Shown here: piece after piece, positions 44,222 through 53,228 of the stretch
Position numbering within the stretch: position 1 is the stretch's first letter
Layout: each line of letters starts with the position of its first letter
NCBI GenBank assembly: GCA_022839625.1
Contig: JALHJL010000017.1
Span: 9,410-70,712 of the forward strand
DNA: 61,303 nt
Source: Phycisphaerales bacterium
Lineage (GTDB): Bacteria > Planctomycetota > Phycisphaerae > UBA1845 > Fen-1342
Direction: 5' to 3'
Translations under genes and position numbers: made by a program
Notes under the pieces: model-generated
Database searches by the model: none
Told to the model about the DNA's origin: nothing
Seen by the model: the letters and a program-made list of their open reading frames with translations, nothing else

Positions 44222-44571
44222 GACGCGGGCCGTGATTCCTCGTGGAGGGTCTGGAAGATGCGACCGCAGGTCTGAAACAGCCCGAGGGGCGATGCCATGA
44301 GCAACGTGCCATGTTCGGCCGCCGCCTGCCGCATCGCCTCATCCGGAATCTGTCCATTCACGAGACAGATGCCCGGAATATCCATGAGTTCGGCCACGCG
44401 CATGAGGTGGGTGCTCGCCAGGTTCGTCACCAGCAGGGCATGATCGCCCGCGGCGTTCAGCAGGTCGCTGATTCGGTCGCCGGCATAAACCTGTTCCGGG
44501 TCGATATTTATGTTTCGACCCGGCACAAGCACCTGCGCGCCGACCCGGCGTGCCAGCTCGTCGATCCTCAT
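44218..44571 (-). CDS. DRTGG-domain protein (first copy), first gene of hydrogenase operon
   Basis: A 117-residue DRTGG-type domain: QVYAGDRISDLLNAAGDHALLV, NLASTHLMRVAELMDIPGICL and MASPLGLFQTCGRIFQTLH. It is related to but clearly different from the second copy. It opens the nine-gene operon; the ATG at 44571 was chosen from the domain start. Its stop overlaps the next ATG. Confidence 0.85.
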   Translation of the reverse strand: MRIDELARRVGAQVLVPGRNINIDPEQVYAGDRISDLLNAAGDHALLVTNLASTHLMRVAELMDIPGICLVNGQIPDEAMRQAAAEHGTLLMASPLGLFQTCGRIFQTLHEESRPAS

Positions 44572-45054
44572 CGGGCACCCTTTGTAGCAGGCCGAGGCAC
44601 GCGCCAAAGCCGACCGCGTCCAGGCGGGCACCGGCGCGGTGGCAGCGCGGTCTGCCGTATCAAACAATACGGGTTGGCAAACGGCGGGCCACCGCCAAGC
44701 GATGTAGACCTCTACTTAAGGTGAGCTATCAGTATCTGAACAGGGTCCGCAATGCGGAATATCGCGCAGCGCGCCGAAAAGCTCACCAGCGCCGGCCTCG
44801 CATGAGATGCACAACATCTGATTTATTGATAAAACTCAATCCCTCTTCTCGATCGTAGCCGGGGTGTCTCACGTACCTGGCGCAAGTTGGAAGTGCGGGC
44901 GGCCTTTCGGCTGAGGCGCGGGACGCCTAGAATCCCCGGACCGTGGTCGGGACGGCCGGCAGCCAATTCAGTATGCGAGGTTGTCGTCGATCCGGGTATG
45001 GCAATCGGGCCCGCGCGTGTCGAGCCCAGGCCGAACAAGCGAATGGAGTTGACC
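44572..45054. other. Divergent control region of the hydrogenase operon and LolA-like gene
   Basis: The 483 bp between divergent genes. Besides the dyad above it has a palindrome TCCGCA-A-TGCGGA (44746-44758), an inverted pair GGTGAGCT (44720-44727) / AGCTCACC (44780-44787), a dyad AGATG-N5-CATCT (44805-44819) and an AT-rich patch at 44820-44838. No complete -35/-10 pair was found for either gene. Confidence 0.5.
44655..44672. promoter_or_regulatory. Dyad CCGTAT-N6-ATACGG upstream of the hydrogenase operon
   Basis: A perfect 6+6-bp inverted repeat around CAAACA, 84 bp before the first hydrogenase-operon start. It fits the size of a repressor operator. It does not match the Rex consensus. It could equally be a weak hairpin in the leader. 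Confidence 0.4.
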
Positions 45055-45804
45055 ATGACGAAGAGAGTCGGGCTGTTCTTGATGATTGGGTTGGTCTGCA
45101 GCTTCGGCGCGACGGCGCTCTGGGCGGACGAGCTCGTCGCCGCTGAAAAGCAGATCTGTCAGGGCTGGGACGCGTGCAAGTCGTTGACCGCCAAGGTGGC
45201 GACGGACTCGCGCATTGACGCGGGCGGCACGATCATGGAAAGCAAGGGCACGGGCATGATCGAGCTGCTGCGCAAGGGCGGCAAGCTCTGCATGCGGATG
45301 GAACTGAAGACTACCATGCCTCAGCCCGCCGGCGGCGACGAGAAGGTCGAGCAGAGCATGCTGTCCATCATGGACGGCGAATACAACTGGACGCTTTCCG
45401 AGACGATGGGCCAGAAGATGGCCATGAAGACCAAGCCCGACCCGCGGGCGACCGGCGACCCGAAGGCCCTCTTCGAGGAGCTGCGCAAAGACAACGAGCT
45501 CAAGCTCCTGCCGGAGGAGACGGTGGACGGCAAGAAGACCTTCGTCATCGAGGCCACGCCGAAGGACAAGGCCGCCGGGACGAAGTCCCTCCTTTACTTC
45601 GACAAGGAGCGCGGGGCCATGCTCAAGATGGTCACGCTCTCGGCCGACGGCAAGCCCATGTGGACAATGACGTACAGCGACGTGAAGTACGATGCCGACA
45701 TCAGTCCGGACCGGTTCGTCTTCAAGGCCCCGCCGGACGTCGAAGTGCAGGACATGACCAAGCTGGAGATGTCCAAGCCCGAGACGCCCGAGAAGCACGA
45801 GTAA
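45055..45804 (+). CDS. LolA-like periplasmic (outer-membrane lipoprotein-sorting fold) protein
   Basis: A 249-residue exported protein. The signal peptide is MTKRVGLFLMIGLVCSFGA with cleavage near ALWA. The mature part has the repeated beta-strand pattern of the LolA/LolB fold: CKSLTAKVATDSR, GTGMIELLRKGGKLCMRMEL, LSIMDGEYNWTL, KTFVIEATPK, LLYFDKERGAMLKMVTL, and the final TYSDVKYDADISPDRFVFKAP. Such proteins carry lipids or lipoproteins, but this call is from fold-like pattern only. GGAG lies seven bases before the ATG. Length is normal for the fold. Confidence 0.75.
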   Translation: MTKRVGLFLMIGLVCSFGATALWADELVAAEKQICQGWDACKSLTAKVATDSRIDAGGTIMESKGTGMIELLRKGGKLCMRMELKTTMPQPAGGDEKVEQSMLSIMDGEYNWTLSETMGQKMAMKTKPDPRATGDPKALFEELRKDNELKLLPEETVDGKKTFVIEATPKDKAAGTKSLLYFDKERGAMLKMVTLSADGKPMWTMTYSDVKYDADISPDRFVFKAPPDVEVQDMTKLEMSKPETPEKHE

Positions 45805-45994
45805 CCCCGCCGGTCCGCCATCGAGGCGGCGCGGCGCGGAATTCGCGGACAACACAGTGAACTCGCGGCCTGTCAGGCGCCTGCTGCGGCATGGCGCCTG
45901 GCTCGGCCCGCGGGCTGGGCCGGGGGTCTCCCGATTCCCAATTGCGGACGAGACGCCGGCAGCGTCTCGTTCGCCACGAAAACGCGCGGTCGCT

Positions 45995-48900
45995 CTACCG
46001 GGCGTCGGGCACAACGACCTTCAAGTCGGCGGGCTCGACGACGACCGGCAGCACCGCATCTCTGCGGCGCAGTTCCGGGGTCGGAATGGCCGCTACCCCC
46101 GGTCGCACGACCACGAGCAGGTACCTGTGTACGTGCTCGCCGGGCGCTAGCTCGGGCACCTGGAATACCAGGGTACCCGTGAGATCCGGCTGCCGCGCGC
46201 CGATCGGCTGGGCCAGGCGGGATTGACCCAGCACCGAGCGGCACGTGGGCGGTACGGGCTGCCGCCACTCCACCTCCGGCGTCGCTTCGCGCACCGTGAA
46301 TTCCTCGGTCACCTCCAACACCGCGCCGGGCATCAGAGGCGACTCAGGCAATAGCGGCGCCGAAATCCAGCCGCGCCGTCCGTGATCGTGCGTGTGCTCC
46401 GACTCCGCCGAACCGCGCGGCGGCGCCCACACCATGACCGTACGCCGGAGGTTCAGACTCTCGCCCGGAGCCAGGACGGCACCCCGCTCCTGCACCTGGT
46501 ACGGACACTGTGCGGTCTGGTGCCGGCCGTGCACCGTCACCTCGGCCGAGGCACGGCCGCTCGCGACGCGGGCCGCCTCGACGCCCAGGTGCAGCCACGC
46601 TCGGCTGGCCGTTGGCAGGTGGATCGTCACCGGCTCGCCGGGCTTGCCCGCGCTGGACCGCCGCTGGTCTTGCTCGACATACAGCGTCTCCACGTGCAGT
46701 CCGTCTCCGGCGTCATAGCGGATGTGTGCCTCTATGGGTTCGTTCCAGGCGTTCTCGACCAGCACGGCCACGGTGGTTCGGTCGCCGACCGTCAGCCGGG
46801 GCGGGGCGCTGATGCTCAGGCGCACGCCATGCCGCGCATCCAGGATCGCGGCGTCGCTCGCCAGCTCACCCCACGGCGTGCGTGCCACGACGATCAGCTT
46901 GTAGAGCCCCGGCTCCGCCGGGATCTGCACACGAAATGTCGTCGATTCCTCGTCAATCGGCAGGGTTGTGGTCCACAGCGTCGCACCTTCGGACAACGCC
47001 GACCGCAGGCCCGAGGTCGAAGCAAGGCTCGATCCGACCCCATCGTCGGGCTTGGTTTCTTCCACCACAGCCGCACCGGACGCGACCATAGTCACGCCCA
47101 TCGGATCGGAACGGGCGGCGCGGGATCCGAGGTCGGGACCCACGTCGAGGTGTCCGACGCTCAGACCGTCGATTAGCCGCGCTGTAAGGGTAGTGCCGGC
47201 CGGCAGTCCGCCGGCCCGCCGGCACGTGACCGTCGCCGTTGCTTCCGCAGCGGGCCAGACTTCGTGGTCGGATACCTCCAGGTCGATACCGAGGGCTTCC
47301 TGTGGATCGGGCACCACTTCCTCGATGTGTCGCACGACGAACCCTTGCTCTTCGGCGCTGACCACGACGACACGCAACCCGGACGTGGGTCCCGCGTCCA
47401 GGGGCAGGACCACTTCGGCGTTGCCGGGGAGGCCCGGGATCACGCGCGCGTCGAGGGGATCGCCGTCTTCGACCATGACCAGCAGGGGCCGGTCGGAATG
47501 CCCCGCCAATTCCACGCGCAGCACGGCGCGTTCGCCGGCCCGGGCGATCTGGGCCTGACACCGCAAGGGCGCAAGGCGGGCGGCGCAATCCGTGGCCGGG
47601 AGCACCTCGAAGGCCTTGCTGACGACGAGCGGCTGGAGCCCGAACACCGGCAGAAAGGCCACGGCTTCGTGTGCACCCGGCGCAGCCGCGGGCCACGGCT
47701 CACTGATCCATCCCTCCCGGCTGGGCCGCATCCGCAGGCGGGCAACCTCGAGATCGCCCCGGCGGACTGCGACCTCGGGTGCCGTCGCCAGCGCCAAGCC
47801 CTCCGGCCCGAACCAGCCGACCTGAAAGCGGACATCGTCTCCCTCGTGCGGCTCTGCGGGTGTGGGTATCAGCCAAACGTATGGCGGCTCTGATGCCACG
47901 AGCGCGTGCGCCACGTCCACCGCTTGTCGGCCATCCCAGCTTCGGGCCGTCGCCCGCACACGAACGGCCAGCGGACGGCCGGCGGCGCCCAGATCAGACA
48001 GCGGCACCGACAGAGCCGCCTGGCCATCCTCGTCGAGCCGAACTTCCCGTTCGACGACCGCTGCTTCTGACCACGTCGCATCGGCCAGCGCGAGCAGGTC
48101 AAACCCTTCGAACAAGGTTCGCACGCGTACGCGGGCCACCGCTCCTCCCCACGGATACTCCGCCCACACGCGCCCGGCGAGCGCGGTGCTGTCCGCCGGA
48201 AGCACCGGCGGGAACTCGACCCGCAGCCGGTAGTCCGGCACGCTCGACGGCGGCACGCTCGCGGGCGCACGTTCGAGCACGTTCTCAAGCGCCTGCTCAT
48301 CCTGCCGCGCCAGCACACGGAGGTGTTTGCCCGCCAACTCGGCGGAGATTGGCACTTGCCACGCGAAAGCCCCGCCCGCCTTCAGCTCGACGGATTGCTC
48401 GAACTGGACGTCCTCGGCCGTGTCGACGACTTGCAGGTCGAGTACGCGGGCCGCCCCGTTCATGTCTGAATCCGCCGTGTCCGCCGCGCCCGCCCGGTTA
48501 CCCGCTCCAGGCTTGCCGTGCCCTGCGTCCTGCCCCGCCCGGTTTACACCGGCGGCGGGCAACACCAGTCCGGACACATACAGCGAGTCTCCAGCCGTCG
48601 GCGCGGGCGGCCCGGCAAGCAGGGCCACGCGCGGGGCCGCTGAGCCGCGTTCCGCAGGCCGCAAGCTGCCCCGGCACACTGCCAGATCGTTGCCCCACTG
48701 CGTCAGGCACACCCAGCCGCGCTCTCGCATCACGTGCGCTTCCGCCGGCAGCGCGAAGCGAGCTACCGCCCCCTCGAATGCCAACTCCGTCGGCACGAAG
48801 GAGCGGCTCATCCAGAACTTCGCGCTCGGCTCGGCCGTCGAATCGTCAGCCGGTTCTCCCGGCCGCAGCGCCCACAGCAACGCGTGTCGCGACCCGACGA

Positions 48901-50170
48901 AGCACGCCGCCCGCAGGTCGCTCACGATCGCCAGCCGTTTCACAACCTGGCCGCCGCCGCGAACGATGACCACGTACGCCCCCGGACCAGCGGCGAATTC
49001 GAGCGCCGCCTGCTCACGCTCAGAGTCCCACCAGCCGTGCGGTACCGCGGCGGAAGTCCATAGCTCGCGCGCCAGCCGGACCGAACCTGACTCCGGCAGG
49101 AACGCTTCGCTGGTGCGCGCGCCCGGCGTGCTCAGCCATTCCTGTGCGTCCACGTGCCGCACTTCCACCTCGGCCGCCTCGAGATTGCGCGTGCGTACGC
49201 GCACCGGAACCGTCTGGTCCGGCCAGGCCCAGCCGGGGACATCGACGATGATCTGCGGGCGCGCGATGTCCTGTATGCGGCGGCCGGCCTGACGGGCGAT
49301 CTCACCGTGCCACTCGCGCTCCAGACGCTGATACCACGCCAGGGCCTCGGCCCACTGCGCGCTGGACTCATACTGCTCGGCAAGCAGAAACGCGGCCTCG
49401 GCCGCGGAGGCCGTCAGCGTCGCGGTCGCCGCCAATCGCCTCAGTTGTTCCAGGCCCTCGCCCGGAAACTCGTCCGAATCCAGCAGGTACGTGGCCAGCA
49501 CGAGATCCAGCTCGGCGAGCGCCGCGTCAGAGTCGGGCAGCGCCTCGATGCGCGGGCGCAACGCCTCGATCTGCGACCGGCGTGTCTCGCGGGCCTCGGC
49601 CACGCTGAGCGGCCTGCGCACTCCGAAGCGCGGCGGAGTCGCCTCCCATTCGCCGTGCCTAGCCCAGGTCCGCGCCAGCGCCACCAGCGCCGCGGCCTGT
49701 CGGGCCGCAAGACCATGCGCCGCGAAGGCGGTCGCCGCCCGCTCCAGGGCATCCAGCGCATCCGCCGTCTCACTCAGCTCCCGCTGCGCGATCCCGTAGG
49801 CCAGATTGCACTCGGGCTCGTCCAGCAGTGTCGCGTCCTCGCCCGCGAGCTGCTTCAGCCGCGCGCGCCCTTCGAGCCGGTCCGAGCGCGCCGGCATTTG
49901 CAGCAGACAGAGCGCCTCGACGACGGCGGCCTCCTGCCGCACGAGCGGGCTGCGCGTCCGCGCCGCGATCCGCTGGGCGAGTGCCTGGGCGCCCACGAAG
50001 TCGCCGGCCCGGCACGCCTCCAGTGCAGGGGTCACCTCGGCCGACCAGAGCCGCGGCGCCGCTGCATCGGGGGTATCGGTGTGTGCGGCGGCGTGCAACG
50101 CGACGAGCACGCCCGCCAGAACAATCAGACGTCCCGGCTGGCAATTGGAATGCATGAGAACACGACTCAT
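45995..50170 (-). CDS. Large secreted alpha-2-macroglobulin-like protein without thioester motif
   Basis: A 1391-residue exported protein. It has an N-terminal signal segment (LIVLAGVLVALHAAAHT), then ~300 residues of helical TPR-like repeats (ACRAGDFVGAQALAQRI, EQYESSAQWAEALAWYQRLE). A long series of beta domains follows, resembling MG and bait-region domains (AYVVIVRGGGQVVKRLAIVSD, DSLYVSGLVLPAAG, RLTVGDRTTVAVLVENAWNE, and a final PELAPGEHVHRYLLVVVRPGV). No GCGEQ thioester motif is seen, so protease trapping by covalent capture is unlikely. The ATG at 50170 overlaps the rnhB stop as ATGA. It is the last gene of a five-gene operon. The family assignment is moderate. Confidence 0.55.
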   Translation of the reverse strand: MSRVLMHSNCQPGRLIVLAGVLVALHAAAHTDTPDAAAPRLWSAEVTPALEACRAGDFVGAQALAQRIAARTRSPLVRQEAAVVEALCLLQMPARSDRLEGRARLKQLAGEDATLLDEPECNLAYGIAQRELSETADALDALERAATAFAAHGLAARQAAALVALARTWARHGEWEATPPRFGVRRPLSVAEARETRRSQIEALRPRIEALPDSDAALAELDLVLATYLLDSDEFPGEGLEQLRRLAATATLTASAAEAAFLLAEQYESSAQWAEALAWYQRLEREWHGEIARQAGRRIQDIARPQIIVDVPGWAWPDQTVPVRVRTRNLEAAEVEVRHVDAQEWLSTPGARTSEAFLPESGSVRLARELWTSAAVPHGWWDSEREQAALEFAAGPGAYVVIVRGGGQVVKRLAIVSDLRAACFVGSRHALLWALRPGEPADDSTAEPSAKFWMSRSFVPTELAFEGAVARFALPAEAHVMRERGWVCLTQWGNDLAVCRGSLRPAERGSAAPRVALLAGPPAPTAGDSLYVSGLVLPAAGVNRAGQDAGHGKPGAGNRAGAADTADSDMNGAARVLDLQVVDTAEDVQFEQSVELKAGGAFAWQVPISAELAGKHLRVLARQDEQALENVLERAPASVPPSSVPDYRLRVEFPPVLPADSTALAGRVWAEYPWGGAVARVRVRTLFEGFDLLALADATWSEAAVVEREVRLDEDGQAALSVPLSDLGAAGRPLAVRVRATARSWDGRQAVDVAHALVASEPPYVWLIPTPAEPHEGDDVRFQVGWFGPEGLALATAPEVAVRRGDLEVARLRMRPSREGWISEPWPAAAPGAHEAVAFLPVFGLQPLVVSKAFEVLPATDCAARLAPLRCQAQIARAGERAVLRVELAGHSDRPLLVMVEDGDPLDARVIPGLPGNAEVVLPLDAGPTSGLRVVVVSAEEQGFVVRHIEEVVPDPQEALGIDLEVSDHEVWPAAEATATVTCRRAGGLPAGTTLTARLIDGLSVGHLDVGPDLGSRAARSDPMGVTMVASGAAVVEETKPDDGVGSSLASTSGLRSALSEGATLWTTTLPIDEESTTFRVQIPAEPGLYKLIVVARTPWGELASDAAILDARHGVRLSISAPPRLTVGDRTTVAVLVENAWNEPIEAHIRYDAGDGLHVETLYVEQDQRRSSAGKPGEPVTIHLPTASRAWLHLGVEAARVASGRASAEVTVHGRHQTAQCPYQVQERGAVLAPGESLNLRRTVMVWAPPRGSAESEHTHDHGRRGWISAPLLPESPLMPGAVLEVTEEFTVREATPEVEWRQPVPPTCRSVLGQSRLAQPIGARQPDLTGTLVFQVPELAPGEHVHRYLLVVVRPGVAAIPTPELRRRDAVLPVVVEPADLKVVVPDAR

Positions 50171-51129
50171 CGGGCTCGGACAAAACGGTCCAACGGTACG
50201 CCCCCGCGCGCCACCAGCGGCGAGATGTCCGCCAGGAAGCGCCGGGCGTCGGTATAGTACCCGGCCGTCGGCCGCAGGTCCGGGGCCAGGCCCCGCCAAT
50301 ACGCGTTGAACCGGTCCATCAGCAGCTCGCGCACGTACTTCGCCAACATGCTGGCCAGCGCGATCGGCAGGTGCCTGGTCTCACCCTCCACGGCGAATTC
50401 GAGCTGCCAGTCGTTGCGCTGCGCTGCGAGCCGATAGCGGCTGCACTCGTCGCCGACCGCCAGCACGTGGACGTGACGGTCCGGGAACGCGCGCATCAGT
50501 AGCTCGCGGTAGTCCGTCCGTCCGCCCAGCCGATCCACGCGCACGTACAGGTCCTGATCGCCGCACCGCCTGCCGCCCCACTGTACCAACTCCAGCACGG
50601 CCTCCAGCACGAGGGCGGCCTTGTTGCGCGTCTGCGCCACCCGGCGGTTGAAGGCGTCTTCCGTCACGACCCGGACCTGGAGACCGCAGCAGGCCACGCC
50701 GCCCGTCGCCATCGTCGCCGCCAGATGCTCGGCGGCCCCCTCGCACGCGGAGCGCGCCGGGTCGGTGGGCAAGCGCGCCGACAAGTCCCGGTACCAGGGG
50801 CAGTCCGTGCTGCCGGCGGCCGACAGAGCACCGAGCGCGCCCAGCAGTCCGCTCAGCGTGTCGCTCTGCAATCCCACGGCGCGCACGAATGCCAGCACCG
50901 TACGCTCGAGCGTCGAAAGGCCGCGCTTGCGGTCGAAGACCTGCTTCGAGTCCCCGACCGTCAGCCGCGTGTCGCCGCGCCCGCCGGTGCGACACACGCC
51001 CGCGGCCAGTTGCTCCCAGAAGTCGTGCTGCACGTGGGCCGGCGCCACGCGCCACAACGTGGCCCCCACTACCAGCGGGCCGAGCAGGGGCCCGTAGCCG
51101 GCCTCGTCAATGCCCAGCACCAGCGGCAC
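50167..51129 (-). CDS. rnhB: Ribonuclease HII-like protein
   Basis: A 320-residue RNase H type 2 enzyme that removes RNA from RNA/DNA hybrids. It has the N-terminal GIDEAGYGPLLGPLVVGA with the catalytic Asp-Glu, the VGDSKQVFD region, a third acid in YVRVDRLGGRTDY and ASMLAKYVRELLMDRFNAYW near the C-terminus. RNase HII is usually about 200 residues, so about 100 residues are inserted between the DSK motif and the RVD motif. The ATG starts one base after the MlaE stop. Confidence 0.85.
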   Translation of the reverse strand: MPLVLGIDEAGYGPLLGPLVVGATLWRVAPAHVQHDFWEQLAAGVCRTGGRGDTRLTVGDSKQVFDRKRGLSTLERTVLAFVRAVGLQSDTLSGLLGALGALSAAGSTDCPWYRDLSARLPTDPARSACEGAAEHLAATMATGGVACCGLQVRVVTEDAFNRRVAQTRNKAALVLEAVLELVQWGGRRCGDQDLYVRVDRLGGRTDYRELLMRAFPDRHVHVLAVGDECSRYRLAAQRNDWQLEFAVEGETRHLPIALASMLAKYVRELLMDRFNAYWRGLAPDLRPTAGYYTDARRFLADISPLVARGGVPLDRFVRAR

Positions 51130-51130
51130 G

Positions 51131-51988
51131 TCACCACCCCACTACGTAGAAGATCGCCGTGAAGATGCAGTCGGCGCCGATCAGGCAGACAATGCTCTTG
51201 ACCACCGTCATGGTCGTGGCCCGCCCGACGCCCTCCGCCCCGCCGCTCACGTTCAGCCCCTCATGGCAGGCCAGGCCGGCGATGATCGCGCCGAACACGC
51301 CCGCCTTGAAGAGCCCCGTGAAATAATCGTGCGGCGTCAGTGCCGCCCGCGTCTGGTCGATGTAGGCCATCGGGTTCAGATCGAGCACGAAAACGCCCGT
51401 CAGGAAACCGCCGAACACGCCCACCACGTCGGCCAGCACCGTCAGACCGACCAGCATGACCGTCGTCGCAACCACGCGCGGCACAACCAGGAAGCGGATC
51501 GGGTCCAGGGCGTGCGCCTTCAGTGCCTTGATCTCCTCGCCCTCCACCATCGCCCCCAGCTCCGCCGCGATCGAGGCCCCGGCAAACCCGCTGAGGATCA
51601 CCGCGCTGATCAGCGCGCCCAGCTCGCGGAACACCGCAATCGCCACCACGTCGGCGACCCGCTCCAGCGAGCCGTACATCTCGAGAGTGGGAGCAAGGTT
51701 CAACGCCAGGATGATGCCGATGAACACCTGCACCAGGACAATGATGGGAATGCTGCGTACGCCGACGCGAACCGCCTGCTGCACCAGTGCTGCGGTGCGA
51801 ATCCGGTGCGGCCCCCCGTGGGCGGTCCACACGATGCGCTGCCCAATCGCCAGGAACAGGCGCACGACCCCTCCGGTGTACACAACGACCTGGCGGACCC
51901 GCACCGCGCCGGTGCGCACGACCGCACCGAGCGCTGCCACGCGCTGCCGGGCCGACGCAGCTCGCAGCGGTCGCAAGGCAGCGCTCAT
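51131..51988 (-). CDS. MlaE-family lipid ABC transporter permease
   Basis: A 285-residue inner-membrane permease. It has a membrane-associated N-terminus, then IPIIVLVQVFIGIILALNL, ELGALISAVILSGFAGASIAAELGAM with the MlaE-type EEIKAL loop, VVPRVVATTVMLVGLTVLADVVGVFGG, FKAGVFGAIIAGLACHEGLNVSGGAEGVGRAT and a final helix. MlaE moves phospholipids across the envelope together with an ATPase (MlaF) and an MCE protein. Neither of these is in the window, but a STAS protein (MlaB-like partner) is the preceding gene. Confidence 0.93.
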   Translation of the reverse strand: MSAALRPLRAASARQRVAALGAVVRTGAVRVRQVVVYTGGVVRLFLAIGQRIVWTAHGGPHRIRTAALVQQAVRVGVRSIPIIVLVQVFIGIILALNLAPTLEMYGSLERVADVVAIAVFRELGALISAVILSGFAGASIAAELGAMVEGEEIKALKAHALDPIRFLVVPRVVATTVMLVGLTVLADVVGVFGGFLTGVFVLDLNPMAYIDQTRAALTPHDYFTGLFKAGVFGAIIAGLACHEGLNVSGGAEGVGRATTMTVVKSIVCLIGADCIFTAIFYVVGW

Positions 51989-52404
51989 GGCCCGCCCATC
52001 TCGCCGTCGGCTTGCACGATGGTGAAGAACTTGTCCAGGTGCGTGAGCTCGAACACGCTGCGGACCCGTGGCTGTAGCCCGATCAGCACCATCCGCCGGC
52101 CCGTGCGTTCGATCTCCCGTTTCACGTACACCATCGTCCCCACGCCCGAGGAGTCCATGTACGACACCTGCGAAAGATCGACGCGCACCGTCCCGGTTGT
52201 CTGTCGGGCAGACGCGAGCAACTGCGCCCGCAACTGCGGCGCCGTGCCCAGGGTCACTTCGCCCTGCACGCGAATGACCGGCTCCGCACCCACCATCCCG
52301 GTCTCGACTTTCAGGTTGTTCGGCGTGCTGTCCACGGTGGCCTGTTCCAATGCGGCGGCGTCCCTCGCACCTCGGACCCTGAATCCTGGCACAAGATACA
52401 GCAT
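51985..52404 (-). CDS. STAS-domain protein (MlaB / anti-sigma antagonist-like)
   Basis: A 139-residue STAS domain: VIRVQGEVTLGTAPQLRAQL, VRVDLSQVSYMDSSGVGTMV with the conserved Ser of anti-anti-sigma factors, and RMVLIGLQPRVRSVFELTHLDKFF. In this position it is likely the MlaB-like component of the MlaE transporter, although a sigma-regulator role is possible. It overlaps the MlaE start by four bases (ATGA). Confidence 0.85.
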   Translation of the reverse strand: MLYLVPGFRVRGARDAAALEQATVDSTPNNLKVETGMVGAEPVIRVQGEVTLGTAPQLRAQLLASARQTTGTVRVDLSQVSYMDSSGVGTMVYVKREIERTGRRMVLIGLQPRVRSVFELTHLDKFFTIVQADGEMGGP

Positions 52405-52439
52405 TCTGCCAACGCCAGCGCCCCTCGAAAGCCGTACTG

Positions 52440-52889
52440 TTAGCGCGAGGCGCCGGGGTCCGCCGCCGCAGTATCCGCTTCGCCGCCGGCGCCGGGGGGC
52501 TCGGCCGGCGCCGCCCCGCTCACCGCTGGTACTTCCGACGTGCGCTCGGGGCGTAACGTGAGCTGCCCACTTCGCAATGCCTCACGCCAGCGCTGCAACG
52601 CCGCGTGCCGGGCGCCGGGACTCGCATAGTGGACGTAGCCGAGATCATCCCCGAACAAACGGCGCAATCCCTGGATCGCGTACATCCGCACGGCGGCGTC
52701 CGGATCGTCAAGCAAATCCACGAGCTTGTGCACCGCCTCGGGGTCGGACGCCTCCGAAACCCGGACGACAGCCTCCGCCCGGTCCAACGGGTTCGCAGCG
52801 CCGAGCCGCTGGCGGCGTGCATCGGCGGGGCCGCAACCGGATGCGATCGCGAGGGTCAGGGCCACCAGCTCCATCAGCGCGACGCGCAC
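52440..52889 (-). CDS. Small HEAT-repeat-like lipoprotein
   Basis: A 149-residue protein with a hydrophobic leader ending in a lipobox (AIASGCG), then a HEAT-like repeat region (DPEAVHKLVDLLDDPDAAVRMYAIQGLRRL) and a polar Pro/Ala/Glu tail. It is probably lipid-anchored at the outer side of the inner membrane or in the outer membrane. The GTG at 52889 has a GGAGGAG ribosome-binding site, which decides the start. It is the first gene of the HEAT-STAS-MlaE-RNase HII-A2M operon. Confidence 0.8.
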   Translation of the reverse strand: MRVALMELVALTLAIASGCGPADARRQRLGAANPLDRAEAVVRVSEASDPEAVHKLVDLLDDPDAAVRMYAIQGLRRLFGDDLGYVHYASPGARHAALQRWREALRSGQLTLRPERTSEVPAVSGAAPAEPPGAGGEADTAAADPGASR

Positions 52890-52918
52890 GATCTCCTCCG
52901 ACGGGATTCGGTGGGGGG

Positions 52919-52924
52919 ATTATA
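52919..52924 (-). promoter_or_regulatory. -10 element of the HEAT/STAS/MlaE operon
   Basis: A perfect TATAAT on the minus strand, 30 bp before the GTG. The best -35 is weak (TTGGTG at 19-bp spacing), so strength is uncertain. Confidence 0.45.
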
Positions 52925-53143
52925 CGGGCGCAGCCGCACAGTTCACCAAGACCGGCGCGGAACTAAGAGCGTGTTCACGCGGACGTCTCGCAGCAGCACG
53001 TAGTTCCACGTAGGAGTCTCGTCCGGGAGCGATCCCGATTGTGAAGAATCTTCGGACTCGCACAGCCTAACCCCTCTGATTCTATGCGCAAGTACTTCTA
53101 AATAAAAGAGCTATAAAAGCGCACAAAAATAATTCTAATTCGT

Positions 53144-53171
53144 TTGCATCGCGATCAACTTGTGGTACACT
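53144..53171 (+). promoter_or_regulatory. Candidate promoter for the small-ORF/sigma-factor operon
   Basis: TTGCAT (53144-53149), a 16-bp spacer and TACACT (53166-53171), in the AT-rich stretch, about 55 bp before the GTG at 53229. Confidence 0.45.
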
Positions 53172-53228
53172 TTATATGGTATCGAACTAGTGCTGAATGA
53201 GCATGACCAGGCCCGCACGGGAGATCAA

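Larger units (their letters stand above)
52890..53228. other. Divergent AT-rich control region
   Basis: Bases 53085-53180 are strikingly AT-rich in an otherwise very GC-rich window. They contain the candidate promoter for the sigma-factor operon. The rest holds the opposite-strand TATAAT element and no gene I can support. Confidence 0.6.

Noticed and set aside
44804..44838. Rex or FNR box in the hydrogenase control region
   Set aside because: The half-sites do not match TTGTGAA-type or TTGAT-N4-ATCAA consensus closely enough.
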